Assembly: GCF_036226365.1 (NCBI RefSeq)
Contig: NZ_CP108462.1
Location: forward strand, 7,534,501 to 7,598,500
Length of the DNA: 64,000 nt
Direction: 5' to 3'
DNA from: Streptomyces sp. NBC_01262
GTDB taxonomy: Bacteria > Actinomycetota > Actinomycetes > Streptomycetales > Streptomycetaceae
The translations under genes were made by a program, and so were the position numbers. Below the pieces are notes generated by a model. It was not told where the DNA came from. It ran no database searches and saw only the letters and a program-made list of their open reading frames with translations. Shown here piece after piece: positions 24,769 to 33,515 of this stretch. Position 1 is the first letter of the stretch, and each line of letters starts with the position of its first letter.

Positions 24769-24957
24769 CTAGTCGCCGTACTCGGCCATTCCGTCCACGA
24801 CGTGCGAGGACGCGGCCGACACGGTGATTCCGTGCAGACTCGACGGGGCGACCGCCGGCGCGGCGGAGCGGTCCGGGGCCTGCACCTCCCACTGGGCGGC
24901 CATCTCGTGGCAGTCACCGATCAGCTGGGCGAGCGATTCAGGTTCGGCAGTGGTCAT
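24769..24957 (-). CDS. Small hypothetical protein
   Basis: 62 aa (TTAEPESLAQLIGDCHEMAA, then QWEVQAPDRSAAPAV and a SSHVVDGMAEYGD tail). ATG 24957 has GGAAG 5 nt upstream. It lies 62 bp upstream of the membrane-protein gene on the same strand. Codon third positions are G/C-biased as in real Streptomyces genes. No function is recognised. Confidence 0.55.
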   Translation of the reverse strand: MTTAEPESLAQLIGDCHEMAAQWEVQAPDRSAAPAVAPSSLHGITVSAASSHVVDGMAEYGD

Positions 24958-25093
24958 GCTTCCGACCCTAGGCACCTCGGGACCTGCGAGAAAGCCCTAC
25001 TATTGGGTAGTTTCGGGGTGTCGGCATCGTCGCGCCACACCCGGTAGCGTTGGCAGGTCCCGTTCCGCCGCCCCTCCGCAGGAGCACTCCGTC

Positions 25094-26068
25094 GTGCGTA
25101 TCGCAGTCACCGGCTCCATCGCCACCGACCACCTCATGACCTTCCCCGGCCGTTTCGCCGACCAGCTGGTCGCCGACCAGCTCCACACGGTCTCCCTCTC
25201 CTTCCTCGTCGACGCCCTCGACGTACGGCGCGGCGGCGTCGGCGCCAACATCTGCTTCGGCATGGGCCAGCTCGGCACCGGGCCGATCCTCGTCGGCGCG
25301 GCCGGCCGCGACTTCGACGAGTACCGCGCCTGGCTCGACCGCCACGGCGTCGACACGGACTCCGTGCACATCTCCGAGGTCCTCAACACCGCCCGCTTCG
25401 TCTGTACGACGGACGCCGACCACAACCAGATCGGCTCCTTCTACACCGGCGCCATGAGCGAGGCCCGCCAGATCGAGCTCAAGGCCGTCGCCGACCGCGT
25501 CGGCGGCCTCGACCTCGTCCTCATCGGGGCCGACGACCCCGAGGCGATGCTCCGCCACACCGAGGAGTGCCGCTCGCGCGACATCCCCTTCGCCGCGGAC
25601 TTCTCCCAGCAGATCGCGCGCATGAGCGGCGACGACATCCGGATACTGCTCGACGGCGCCACCTACCTGTTCTCCAACGAGTACGAGAAGGGGCTCATCG
25701 AGTCCAAGACCGGCTGGACCGAGGCCGAGATCCTCGGCCGCGTCGGCCACCGGGTCACCACCCTCGGCTCGCGCGGCGTCCGTATCGACCGGGTCGGCGA
25801 GGCCCCCATCGTCGTCGGCTGCCCCGACGAGGACGCCAAGGTCGACCCCACCGGCGTCGGCGACGCCTTCCGTGCCGGCTTCCTGTCCGGCCTCTCCTGG
25901 GGCGTCAGCCTCGAACGCGCCGCCCAGGTCGGCTGCATGCTCGCCACCCTCGTCATCGAGACCCTCGGCACCCAGGAGTACACCCTGCGCCGGGCGCACT
26001 TCATCGAGCGCTTCACCAAGGCCTACGGCGACGAGGCCGCCTCCGAGGTCCAGCCGCGCCTGCCGTAG
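25094..26068 (+). CDS. PfkB-family carbohydrate/nucleoside kinase
   Basis: A 324-aa ribokinase-fold kinase. VRIAVTGSIATDHLMTFPG is the N-terminal strand. RRGGVGANICFGMGQLG is PfkB motif 1, with the GG hinge. AKVDPTGVGDAFRAGFLSGL is motif 2, with the catalytic Asp and anion hole. The substrate is uncertain: the long insert and the SFYTGAMSEAR segment resemble adenosine-kinase-like actinobacterial members. GTG 25094 is chosen because the first strand starts there and AGGAG lies upstream. A strong hairpin follows the stop. Confidence 0.9.
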   Translation: MRIAVTGSIATDHLMTFPGRFADQLVADQLHTVSLSFLVDALDVRRGGVGANICFGMGQLGTGPILVGAAGRDFDEYRAWLDRHGVDTDSVHISEVLNTARFVCTTDADHNQIGSFYTGAMSEARQIELKAVADRVGGLDLVLIGADDPEAMLRHTEECRSRDIPFAADFSQQIARMSGDDIRILLDGATYLFSNEYEKGLIESKTGWTEAEILGRVGHRVTTLGSRGVRIDRVGEAPIVVGCPDEDAKVDPTGVGDAFRAGFLSGLSWGVSLERAAQVGCMLATLVIETLGTQEYTLRRAHFIERFTKAYGDEAASEVQPRLP

Positions 26069-26078
26069 CGGACGCGTA

Positions 26079-26110
26079 GCCGGACGGGCTGATTCTTCAG
26101 CCCGTCCGGC
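26079..26110. terminator. Terminator hairpin, palindromic form of the dispersed repeat core
   Basis: 14-bp perfect arms (26079-26092 and 26097-26110) with a TTCT loop. The right arm TCAGCCCGTCCGGC is the first part of the dispersed 25-nt core. It overlaps the stop codon of the convergent desulfurase gene (26097-26099). Confidence 0.75.
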
Positions 26111-27452
26111 GCACCCAGTACGCCGCCCCTTGCGGAGCGGTCTGCTCGCCGACGTACTCCTGCCCCCGCATGTCGCACCACGCCGGGATGTCCAGCCGTG
26201 CGGCCTCGTCGTCGGACAGCACCGACACGATCGCCCCCACCGGCACATCCCCGATCACCTTGGCGAGCTCGATCACCGGGATCGGGCACCGCTTGCCCAG
26301 CGAGTCGACGACGAGCGCCGGGCCCTCGGCGCCGGAGGACGTGGTCGTCGGCCGTACGTCCGCCGCCAGATGGCCACGTACGCCCGCCACGATCCCCGGA
26401 AGTACCTCCAGGAAGCGCTCTACGTCCTCCTCCGCGACCCCACGCGGCAGCGACAACCGCACATTCCCCTCGCTCAGCACCCCCATCGCGCGCAGCACAT
26501 GGCTGGGCACCAGCGTGCTGGACGTACAGGAGGAACCGGAGGAGACGGCGAAGCCGGCCCGGTCGAGCTCGTGCAACAGGGCCTCGCCGTCCACGTAGAG
26601 GCAGGAGAAGGTGACGATGTGGGGGAGCCGCAGCGCGGGGTGGCCGACGACCTCCACGTCGGGCACGAGCTGGGGCACCCGGGTCCGGACGCGGTCGACG
26701 AGGCGGGACAGGCGGGCCGCCTCGGCCTGGGCCTCGGCTCGTACCGCCCGCAGGGAGGCGGCCGCGGCGACGATCGCGGGGAGGTTCTCGTCGACCGGCC
26801 CCTGGGGGACGAACCGAGTCCCCTTGCGGACCGCCAGCAGGCCCACCCCCGGCGGGCCGCCCCACTTGTGGGCGCTGGCGGCCAGCAGGGACCAGGGGCC
26901 GTCCACGGCGGACCAGCCCAGGGACTGGGCGGCGTCGACGAGCAGGGGTACGCCGGCCGCGCGGCACAGTTCGGCGGCCCGCGCGACCGGCTGGAGCGTG
27001 CCGACCTCGTGGTTGGCGGACTGCAGGCAGGCCAGGGCGGTGTCACCGCGCAGAGCGGCGCCGAACGCCTCCGCGTCGGCCAGGCCCTCCCGGTCGACCC
27101 CGACCTCCGTCACGTCGAAGTCGGCGACGGCGTGCAGCACGCTGGAGTGCTCCACCGCCGAGACGACCGCGTGACGCCCCGTCCGCCGCCGCCCCGCCAT
27201 CGCCCCCGCCACTCCCGAACGCACCGCGCCCGTCCCCGAAGGAGTGAAAACCAGCTCGTCCGGACGGCACCCGACAGCCTCCGCGGCGGCCTCCCGGGCG
27301 GCGTCCAGGAGCAGCCTCGCCCGGCGCCCGTCCCGGTACAGCCGCCCGGGGTCGGCCCAGCCGTCGTCCAGGGCCGCGAGCAGCGCCTGCCGGGCGACGG
27401 GGTGCAGCGGGGCGGCGGTGGCGGCGTCGAAGTACGAGAAGGAGGAGGGCAC
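26097..27452 (-). CDS. Cysteine desulfurase-TusA sulfurtransferase fusion
   Basis: 451 aa. Residues ~1-365 form a class V PLP aminotransferase of NifS type: the PLP lysine is in SAHKWGGPPGVG, the His/Asp pair in SAVEHSSVLHAV and LLVDAAQSLGWS, and the active-site cysteine in VSSGSSCTSSTLVPS. Residues ~372-451 form a TusA/SirA-like domain with the sulfur-accepting cysteine in LGKRCPIPVIELAK (CPxP). The fusion would hand persulfide from desulfurase to carrier within one chain, for thiolation or molybdopterin pathways. GTG 27452 starts at SSFSYFDAATAAPLHP. It is convergent with the PfkB kinase. Confidence 0.9.
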   Translation of the reverse strand: MPSSFSYFDAATAAPLHPVARQALLAALDDGWADPGRLYRDGRRARLLLDAAREAAAEAVGCRPDELVFTPSGTGAVRSGVAGAMAGRRRTGRHAVVSAVEHSSVLHAVADFDVTEVGVDREGLADAEAFGAALRGDTALACLQSANHEVGTLQPVARAAELCRAAGVPLLVDAAQSLGWSAVDGPWSLLAASAHKWGGPPGVGLLAVRKGTRFVPQGPVDENLPAIVAAAASLRAVRAEAQAEAARLSRLVDRVRTRVPQLVPDVEVVGHPALRLPHIVTFSCLYVDGEALLHELDRAGFAVSSGSSCTSSTLVPSHVLRAMGVLSEGNVRLSLPRGVAEEDVERFLEVLPGIVAGVRGHLAADVRPTTTSSGAEGPALVVDSLGKRCPIPVIELAKVIGDVPVGAIVSVLSDDEAARLDIPAWCDMRGQEYVGEQTAPQGAAYWVRRTG

Positions 27453-27729
27453 ACCGGAACGGTAACTCCGCAGCCCGTAGCCATGCCCGCCAGCGCGTCG
27501 GCGGTGCGCCCGGCGGTGCGTCAGACAGGCCCTTGGCCACCGCTTTCCATCCCTTCGGGGGCCGCCCCGGCGCGTTGGACCCCCTCCCCGCGCGACCCCA
27601 AATAGCGTCCAGTAGGGTTTGGTCCGCATAAACATCCACACCACTGCGCCCGCGCCAGGGCGGACCGACCAGCACAGGCCGGGCCGAGATCCCGGAGGCG
27701 CGCGGGCGAGACTCTCGGGAAGGCGCTAC

Positions 27730-28683
27730 GTGAGTCCCAACGGCTCCGACCGCTCGTCGCGGCGCCCGATGCGGCGGAAGCTGCCGCAGGCGCTGGCCGC
27801 GGGCCTGGTCCTTGCGACCGCCACCGGTTGCACATACGAGGACTTTCCCCGCCTCGGCATGCCCACGCCCGCCACGGAGCAGGCACCGCGAATCCTTTCG
27901 CTCTGGCAGGGCTCCTGGGCCGCCGCTCTCGCGGTCGGCGTGCTTGTCTGGGGCCTGATCATCTGGAGTGTGATCTTCCACCGGCGCAGCCGGACCAAGG
28001 TCGAGGTTCCGCCCCAGATCCGCTACAACATGCCGATCGAGGCGCTGTTCACCACGGTGCCGCTGGTCATCATCTCGGTGCTGTTCTACTTCAGCGCCCG
28101 GGACGAGTCCAAGATTCTGGAGACCTCCAAGACGCCGGACCATGTGATCAACGTGGTCGGCTTCCAGTGGAGCTGGGCCTTCAACTACGTCGAGCACGTG
28201 GACGCGAACAAGTCGCCCGTCGACATGAGCGAGCTGTCCACGATCTCGGCGAAGAAGCTGGACGCCCCGGCCGACGCCAACGGCGTCTACGACGTCGGTA
28301 CGCCGGCGTCGAAGAATCCCCAGACCGGCAACCCCGGCCCGACGCTGTGGCTCCCCAAGGGCGAGACCGTACGGTTCGTCCTCACCTCGCGTGATGTCAT
28401 CCACTCCTTCTGGATCGTCAGCTTCCTGATGAAGATGGACGTCATCCCGGGCCACACCAACGTCTTCCAGGTGACCCCCTCGATGGAGGGCACCTACATG
28501 GGCAAGTGCGCCGAACTGTGCGGCACGGACCACTCCCGGATGCTCTTCAACGTCAAGGTCGTCTCCCCTGAGCGGTACAAGGAGCACCTGAACGAACTGG
28601 CGAAGGCTGGGCAGACCGGTTACGTCCCGGCAGGCATTGCCACCACGGGCAACGCCAAGAATGCGGAGACCAAGACCCAGTGA
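27730..28683 (+). CDS. ctaC: Cytochrome c oxidase subunit II
   Basis: A 317-aa lipoprotein subunit of the aa3 oxidase that carries the CuA centre and accepts electrons. Lipobox ATGC is in VLATATGCTYEDF. Two transmembrane helices follow (ALAVGVLVWGLIIWSVIF and LFTTVPLVIISVLFYFSA). The CuA site is CAELCGTDHSRM, with the second His in SRDVIHSFWI. VVGFQWSWAFNY is the aromatic motif of the electron-entry patch. GTG 27730 follows GGGAAGG. First gene of ctaC-ctaD-ctaF, each overlapping the next by 4 nt. Confidence 0.97.
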   Translation: MSPNGSDRSSRRPMRRKLPQALAAGLVLATATGCTYEDFPRLGMPTPATEQAPRILSLWQGSWAAALAVGVLVWGLIIWSVIFHRRSRTKVEVPPQIRYNMPIEALFTTVPLVIISVLFYFSARDESKILETSKTPDHVINVVGFQWSWAFNYVEHVDANKSPVDMSELSTISAKKLDAPADANGVYDVGTPASKNPQTGNPGPTLWLPKGETVRFVLTSRDVIHSFWIVSFLMKMDVIPGHTNVFQVTPSMEGTYMGKCAELCGTDHSRMLFNVKVVSPERYKEHLNELAKAGQTGYVPAGIATTGNAKNAETKTQ

Positions 28684-30410
28684 GCATTCTCAACGAACCC
28701 CAGGGTGGCGCCGCGGCAGCCGCCGAAGACGCCTACGAGGACGAACTCCCCGTAAGGCGCAAGCAGCCCGGCGCTGTGCTCATCAAGTGGCTCACCACCA
28801 CCGACCACAAGACGATCGGCACGCTCTACCTCGTCACCTCGTTCGCGTTCTTCATCATCGGCGGCATCATGGCGCTGCTGATGCGCGCCGAGCTGGCCCG
28901 GCCGGGCATGCAGATCATGTCGAACGAGCAGTTCAACCAGGCCTTCACGATGCACGGCACCGTGATGCTGCTGATGTTCGCGACCCCGCTCTTCGCGGGC
29001 TTCGCGAACTGGATCATGCCGCTCCAGATCGGCGCCCCCGACGTCGCCTTCCCGCGGCTGAACATGTTCGCCTACTGGCTCTACCTGTTCGGCTCGCTGA
29101 TCGCGGTCGGCGGCTTCCTCACCCCGGGCGGCGCGGCCGACTTCGGCTGGTTCGCGTACTCCCCGCTCACCGACGCGATCCGCTCGCCCGGTATCGGCGG
29201 CGACATGTGGATCATGGGTCTGGCCTTCTCCGGCTTCGGCACGATCCTCGGCTCGGTCAACTTCATCACCACCATCATCTGCATGCGCGCCCCCGGCATG
29301 ACGATGTTCCGGATGCCGATCTTCGTCTGGAACGTCCTGCTCACCGGTGTGCTCGTGCTCTTCGCCTTCCCGGTGCTCGCCGCCGCGCTGCTCGCGCTGG
29401 AGGCGGACCGCAAGTTCGGAGCGCATGTCTTCGATGCCTCGAACGGAGGGGCGTTGCTGTGGCAACACCTCTTCTGGTTCTTCGGGCATCCGGAGGTGTA
29501 CATCATCGCGCTGCCGTTCTTCGGCATCATCAGTGAGGTCATCCCGGTCTTCAGCCGCAAGCCGATGTTCGGTTACGTCTCGCTGATCGCGGCGACGATC
29601 TCCATCGCCGGCCTCTCGGTGACGGTGTGGGCGCACCACATGTACGTAACCGGCGGTGTGCTGCTGCCGTTCTTCTCCTTCATGACCTTCCTGATCGCGG
29701 TACCGACCGGTGTGAAGTTCTTCAACTGGATCGGCACGATGTGGAAGGGGTCACTGAGTTTCGAGACCCCGATGCTGTGGGCGATCGGCTTCCTGATCAC
29801 CTTCACCTTCGGCGGTCTGACCGGCGTCATCCTGGCGGCCCCGCCGCTGGACTTCCACGTCTCGGACTCGTACTTCGTCGTGGCCCACTTCCACTACGTG
29901 GTCTTCGGCACCGTCGTGTTCGCGATGTTCTCCGGCTTCCACTTCTGGTGGCCGAAGATGACCGGCAAGATGCTCGACGAGCGGCTCGGCAAGATCACCT
30001 TCTGGACGCTGTTCATCGGCTTCCACGGCACCTTCCTCATCCAGCACTGGCTGGGCGTCGAGGGCATGCCGCGCCGCTACGCGGACTACCTGGCGGCGGA
30101 CGGCTTCACCACGCTGAACACCATCTCGACCATCAGCTCCTTCCTGCTCGGCCTGTCGATCCTGCCGTTCCTCTACAACGTCTGGAAGACCGCCAAGTAC
30201 GGCAAGCCGGTCGAGGTCGACGACCCGTGGGGCTACGGCCGTTCGCTCGAATGGGCGACTTCCTGCCCGCCGCCGCGGCACAACTTCCTCACCCTGCCGC
30301 GGATCCGGTCCGAATCCCCCGCGTTCGATCTGCACCACCCCGAGATCGCCGCGCTGGACCAGCTGGAGAACGTCGGCCACGGAGCGGCCGCCAAGGAGGT
30401 CCAGAAGTGA
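28680..30410 (+). CDS. ctaD: Cytochrome c oxidase subunit I
   Basis: The 576-aa catalytic subunit with hemes a and a3 and CuB, reducing O2 and pumping protons. The CuB/Tyr motif is WFFGHPEVYIIALPFFG, the CuB His pair is VWAHHMYVTGG, and the heme His pair is VAHFHYVVFG. The N-terminal heme a His is in FTMHGTVMLLMF. Twelve hydrophobic helices can be traced. GTG 28680 overlaps the ctaC stop (GTGA). Confidence 0.97.
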   Translation: MSILNEPQGGAAAAAEDAYEDELPVRRKQPGAVLIKWLTTTDHKTIGTLYLVTSFAFFIIGGIMALLMRAELARPGMQIMSNEQFNQAFTMHGTVMLLMFATPLFAGFANWIMPLQIGAPDVAFPRLNMFAYWLYLFGSLIAVGGFLTPGGAADFGWFAYSPLTDAIRSPGIGGDMWIMGLAFSGFGTILGSVNFITTIICMRAPGMTMFRMPIFVWNVLLTGVLVLFAFPVLAAALLALEADRKFGAHVFDASNGGALLWQHLFWFFGHPEVYIIALPFFGIISEVIPVFSRKPMFGYVSLIAATISIAGLSVTVWAHHMYVTGGVLLPFFSFMTFLIAVPTGVKFFNWIGTMWKGSLSFETPMLWAIGFLITFTFGGLTGVILAAPPLDFHVSDSYFVVAHFHYVVFGTVVFAMFSGFHFWWPKMTGKMLDERLGKITFWTLFIGFHGTFLIQHWLGVEGMPRRYADYLAADGFTTLNTISTISSFLLGLSILPFLYNVWKTAKYGKPVEVDDPWGYGRSLEWATSCPPPRHNFLTLPRIRSESPAFDLHHPEIAALDQLENVGHGAAAKEVQK

Positions 30411-30805
30411 AGTTCCAGGGCAAGATGTTCCTGTGGCTGGCGGTCTTCCTCCTCGGCATGGCCATCGTCTACGGCTTGTGGTCCAAGGAAGCCGTCGGCA
30501 CCACCGCGCTCTTCATGTCCTTCGCCCTCAGCGTGATGATCGGGTTCTACCTGGCCTTCACAGCCAACCGGGCCGACACCGGCGCCCAGGACCGTGAGGA
30601 CGCCGACGTCGCCGACGACGCGGGGGAGCTGGGCTTCTTCGCCCCGCACAGCTGGCAGCCGCTCTTCCTGGCCTCCGGTGGCGCGATCTTCTTCCTCGCG
30701 ATCATCTTCGGCTGGTGGCTGGCCTACTTCGCGGCGCCGATCATCGCGTGCGCGCTGTTCGGCTGGGTCTTCGAGTACTACCGCGGTGAGAGCCGCACGC
30801 AGTAA
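30407..30805 (+). CDS. ctaF: Cytochrome c oxidase subunit IV (CtaF)
   Basis: A 132-aa actinobacterial subunit IV with four short helices (FLWLAVFLLGMAIVYGLW, ALFMSFALSVMIGFYLAF, ASGGAIFFLAIIFGWWLAYF, APIIACALFGWVFEYY). It stabilises the aa3 oxidase in the bc1-aa3 supercomplex. GTG 30407 overlaps the ctaD stop (GTGA) and AAGGAGG lies upstream. A strong hairpin follows the stop. Confidence 0.93.
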   Translation: MKFQGKMFLWLAVFLLGMAIVYGLWSKEAVGTTALFMSFALSVMIGFYLAFTANRADTGAQDREDADVADDAGELGFFAPHSWQPLFLASGGAIFFLAIIFGWWLAYFAAPIIACALFGWVFEYYRGESRTQ

Positions 30806-30814
30806 TCAGGCACG

Positions 30815-30863
30815 AACACGATCGGGGCCTGGACACCGCAAGGTGTCCGGGCCCCTTCGTGTT
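30815..30863 (+). terminator. Terminator of the ctaCDF operon
   Basis: A long stem with one wobble pair (GGGGCCTGGACACC / GGTGTCCGGGCCCC, loop GCAA) is extended by AACACGA/TCGTGTT. It ends about 60 nt after the ctaF stop, with TTT at its foot. The loop is GNRA-like. Confidence 0.85.
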
Positions 30864-30954
30864 TCGCCGGTCCGGCGCCCGGCCGGCGCCCGTACGTCGC
30901 CCGTTCGCACGCGCTCGACGGGCGCCCGCCGGGGTGCCTCCCTAGCGTGTGGCC

Positions 30955-32217
30955 ATGGGTCACATTCATCTGCGCCGGACCACGATCGCCCTGGTGATAG
31001 CCACCGCCGCGGCCCCCCTCACCGCATGCGGGGGCGGCGGCGACCCACTCGCGGCGACCCCCTACGACGCCACCAGCCAGGTCTCGTACACCGGCTCGGC
31101 GGCGAAGAAGGCGGTCGACCCCAAGAAACCCCTGGAGATCACGGTCAAGGACGACGGCGTCCGCATCACCGACGTCATAGCCACGGACGCCGCAGGACGC
31201 TACGTGCGGGGCGAACTCTCCGCCGACGGCACACACTGGCGCAGCACCTCCGCGCTCGCCGCAGGCGCCCACTACACGGTCCGGGTGAGCACCGAGGACA
31301 GCAAGGGCCACCCCGGCCGCAAGGTCCTCGGCTTCGACACCGCCGCTCCCGACAAGCGGCTCTGGGTCTCCTTCGGCCCCGACACCGGCACCTACGGCGT
31401 CGGCCAGCCCCTCACCGCCGAGCTCAGCGCCCCCGTCCAGGGCCACGACGCCCGCGCCCTGGTCGAGAGCAACCTGCACGTCGCCTCGGTCCCGGACGCC
31501 GCCGAGGGCGCCTGGTACTGGGTCGACGACCGCACCCTGCACTACCGCCCCCGCGTCTACTGGCCCACCCACGCCCGTATCGACGTCACCAGCACCCTGG
31601 ACGGCGTCCACGTGCGCAACGGCCTCTACGGCGGCCCCGCCAAGCCGCTCACGCTGCGCACCGGCGACCGGGTGGAGGCCGTCACCGACGCCGCCACGGA
31701 CTACATGACCTTCATGCGCAACGGCCGCACCGTCCGGACCCTGCCGGTCACCACCGGCAAGCCGGGCTTCTCGACCCGCAACGGCTTCAAGGTCGTCCTC
31801 GGCCAGGAGTCATTCGTACGGATGAACAGCACCACCGTCGGCATCGCCAAGGGCAGCCACGAGGCCTACGACCTCGACGTCCACTGGGCGACCCGGGTCA
31901 CCTGGTCCGGCGAGTACGTCCACGCCGCCCCCTGGTCCGTCGCCTCCCAGGGCCGCGCCAACGTCAGCCACGGCTGCACCGGCATGAGCATGAGCAACGC
32001 CAAGTGGTTCTTCGACCAGGTCCGCCGCGGCGACATCGTCCGCGTCGTCCACAGCCTCGGCGCGACCATGGAGCCCTTCGGCAACGGCTTCGGCGACTGG
32101 AACCTCAGCTGGGACCAGTGGAAGGAGGGCAGCGCGACCGGCGTCCAGAAGGCCACCCACGCCCCGGCCCCCTCGCAGGAGCCGGCCACGCAGGCCCGGC
32201 TGCGGCCCGAGGCGTGA
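30955..32217 (+). CDS. L,D-transpeptidase lipoprotein
   Basis: A 420-aa exported enzyme that makes 3-3 peptidoglycan cross-links. Lipobox region APLTACGGGG (~residues 20-30). An Ig-like domain pair occupies ~50-250. The YkuD catalytic domain is at ~250-390, with the active-site motif ANVSHGCTGMSMSNAKW (catalytic Cys) and the preceding His in YVHAAPWSVASQGR. The tail is Pro/Ala-rich. ATG 30955 is preferred; GTG 30949 is two codons upstream. It lies between ctaF and ctaE, both oxidase genes, and only 5 bp before the convergent receiver-like gene. Confidence 0.92.
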   Translation: MGHIHLRRTTIALVIATAAAPLTACGGGGDPLAATPYDATSQVSYTGSAAKKAVDPKKPLEITVKDDGVRITDVIATDAAGRYVRGELSADGTHWRSTSALAAGAHYTVRVSTEDSKGHPGRKVLGFDTAAPDKRLWVSFGPDTGTYGVGQPLTAELSAPVQGHDARALVESNLHVASVPDAAEGAWYWVDDRTLHYRPRVYWPTHARIDVTSTLDGVHVRNGLYGGPAKPLTLRTGDRVEAVTDAATDYMTFMRNGRTVRTLPVTTGKPGFSTRNGFKVVLGQESFVRMNSTTVGIAKGSHEAYDLDVHWATRVTWSGEYVHAAPWSVASQGRANVSHGCTGMSMSNAKWFFDQVRRGDIVRVVHSLGATMEPFGNGFGDWNLSWDQWKEGSATGVQKATHAPAPSQEPATQARLRPEA

Positions 32218-32222
32218 CCGAA

Positions 32223-32624
32223 CTACACGTCGATGGCGAGCCGCTGGCGCAGGAGCCCGGCCAGGGCGGAGGCCAGCTCGACGGGGTCGACGGGGTGGGT
32301 GACCGCGGCCTCGGCGCGGCTCCAGGTGGCGAGCCAGGCGTCCTGGGGACGGCCGATGAGGACCAGGACGGGCGGGGAGTCGAAGATCTCGTCCTTGAGC
32401 TGGCGGGCGACGCCCATGCCGCCGGCCGGGGTGGCCTCGCCGTCCAGGACGCAGACGTCGATGCCGCCCTCCTCAAGGGTCTTGATGACGGCGGGCAGGG
32501 TCGCGCACTCGACGAACTCCACCGGCGGCAGATCGCTCGCGGGGCGGCGGCCGACGGCCATCCGGACCTGTTCCCGGGTGTTCGCGTCGTCGCTGTAGAC
32601 CAGCACCGTGGCGGTCGTCTGCAT
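32223..32624 (-). CDS. Degenerate response-regulator receiver-like protein
   Basis: A 133-aa protein, one domain only. The acidic pair (VLVYSDDANTREQVRMAVG) and the phospho-acceptor-like Asp (IDVCVLDGEATPAGGMG) are present. The conserved Ser/Thr after strand 4 is replaced (LVLIGRPQDAW), and the Lys of the usual KP motif is His (VTHPVDPVELASAL). It has no output domain. It is likely a pseudo-receiver or anchor rather than a switching regulator. It lies on the opposite strand, inside the respiratory gene cluster. ATG 32624 follows GAGGCACGATG. Confidence 0.75.
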   Translation of the reverse strand: MQTTATVLVYSDDANTREQVRMAVGRRPASDLPPVEFVECATLPAVIKTLEEGGIDVCVLDGEATPAGGMGVARQLKDEIFDSPPVLVLIGRPQDAWLATWSRAEAAVTHPVDPVELASALAGLLRQRLAIDV

Positions 32625-32829
32625 CGTGCCTCCTCGCCGTCGTGGAGTCGCCTGACTGGTGGCGGAGCCTACTCCTGATCAGGGCGCCGTGGTGAGCCCT
32701 CTAGCTCCTTCGGGCGAACCTTCGGGGGAACCCGACGGCATCCGCCGGATAGGCCACGAGGGTCGCCCTGCGGGCCCTGACACTCCGAATGGCACCCCCG
32801 GAGTGAGCGCGAGATAAGGGACCGACATA

Positions 32830-33450
32830 ATGTCGGTCGTGGCGACAGCAACAGCAGTAGAAACCGGGCACGCGCACCCGTCGGTCAACCGGCCGAACCT
32901 CACCAGCGTCGGAACCATCATCTGGCTGAGTTCCGAGCTGATGTTCTTCGCGGCCCTCTTCGCGATGTACTTCACCATCCGCTCGGTCACGGGTGCCGAG
33001 TTCTGGAAGGAACACGCCTCGGCGTTGAACGTCCCGTTCTCCGCGACGAACACCACGATCCTGGTGCTCTCCTCCTTCACCTGCCAGATGGGCGTGTTCG
33101 CCGCTGAGCGCGGCGATGTGAAGAAGCTGCGCTCCTGGTTCATCGTGACGTTCATCATGGGCGCGATCTTCATCGGCGGTCAGATCTACGAGTACACCAG
33201 CCTGGTGAAGGAGGACGGCCTCTCGCTCTCCTCCGACCCGTACGGCTCGGTCTTCTATCTGACCACCGGCTTCCACGGTCTGCATGTGACGGGCGGTCTG
33301 ATCGCCTTCCTGCTGGTCCTGGGACGGACCTACGCGGCCAAGAGGTTCACCCACGAACAGGCCACTGCGGCCATCGTCGTGTCCTATTACTGGCACTTCG
33401 TCGATGTGGTCTGGATCGGCCTCTTCGCCACGATCTACATGATCAAGTAG
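32830..33450 (+). CDS. ctaE: Cytochrome c oxidase subunit III
   Basis: A 206-aa membrane subunit of the aa3 oxidase. Five helices can be traced (TIIWLSSELMFFAALFAMYF, ATNTTILVLSSFTCQMGVFA, FIVTFIMGAIFIGGQIYEY, FYLTTGFHGLHVTGGLIAF, YWHFVDVVWIGLFATIYMI). The conserved Glu and His in SSELMFF and GFHGLHVTGG match the family. ATG 32830 follows AAGGGACC. It starts the ctaE-qcrC-qcrA-qcrB block, separated by ~2 kb from the other oxidase genes. Confidence 0.96.
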   Translation: MSVVATATAVETGHAHPSVNRPNLTSVGTIIWLSSELMFFAALFAMYFTIRSVTGAEFWKEHASALNVPFSATNTTILVLSSFTCQMGVFAAERGDVKKLRSWFIVTFIMGAIFIGGQIYEYTSLVKEDGLSLSSDPYGSVFYLTTGFHGLHVTGGLIAFLLVLGRTYAAKRFTHEQATAAIVVSYYWHFVDVVWIGLFATIYMIK

Positions 33451-33515
33451 CCGGACTCGTTCCGAGCACACATTCAGAACCATCGACGCAAGAGATCCTG
33501 ACACCGGGGTAATCC

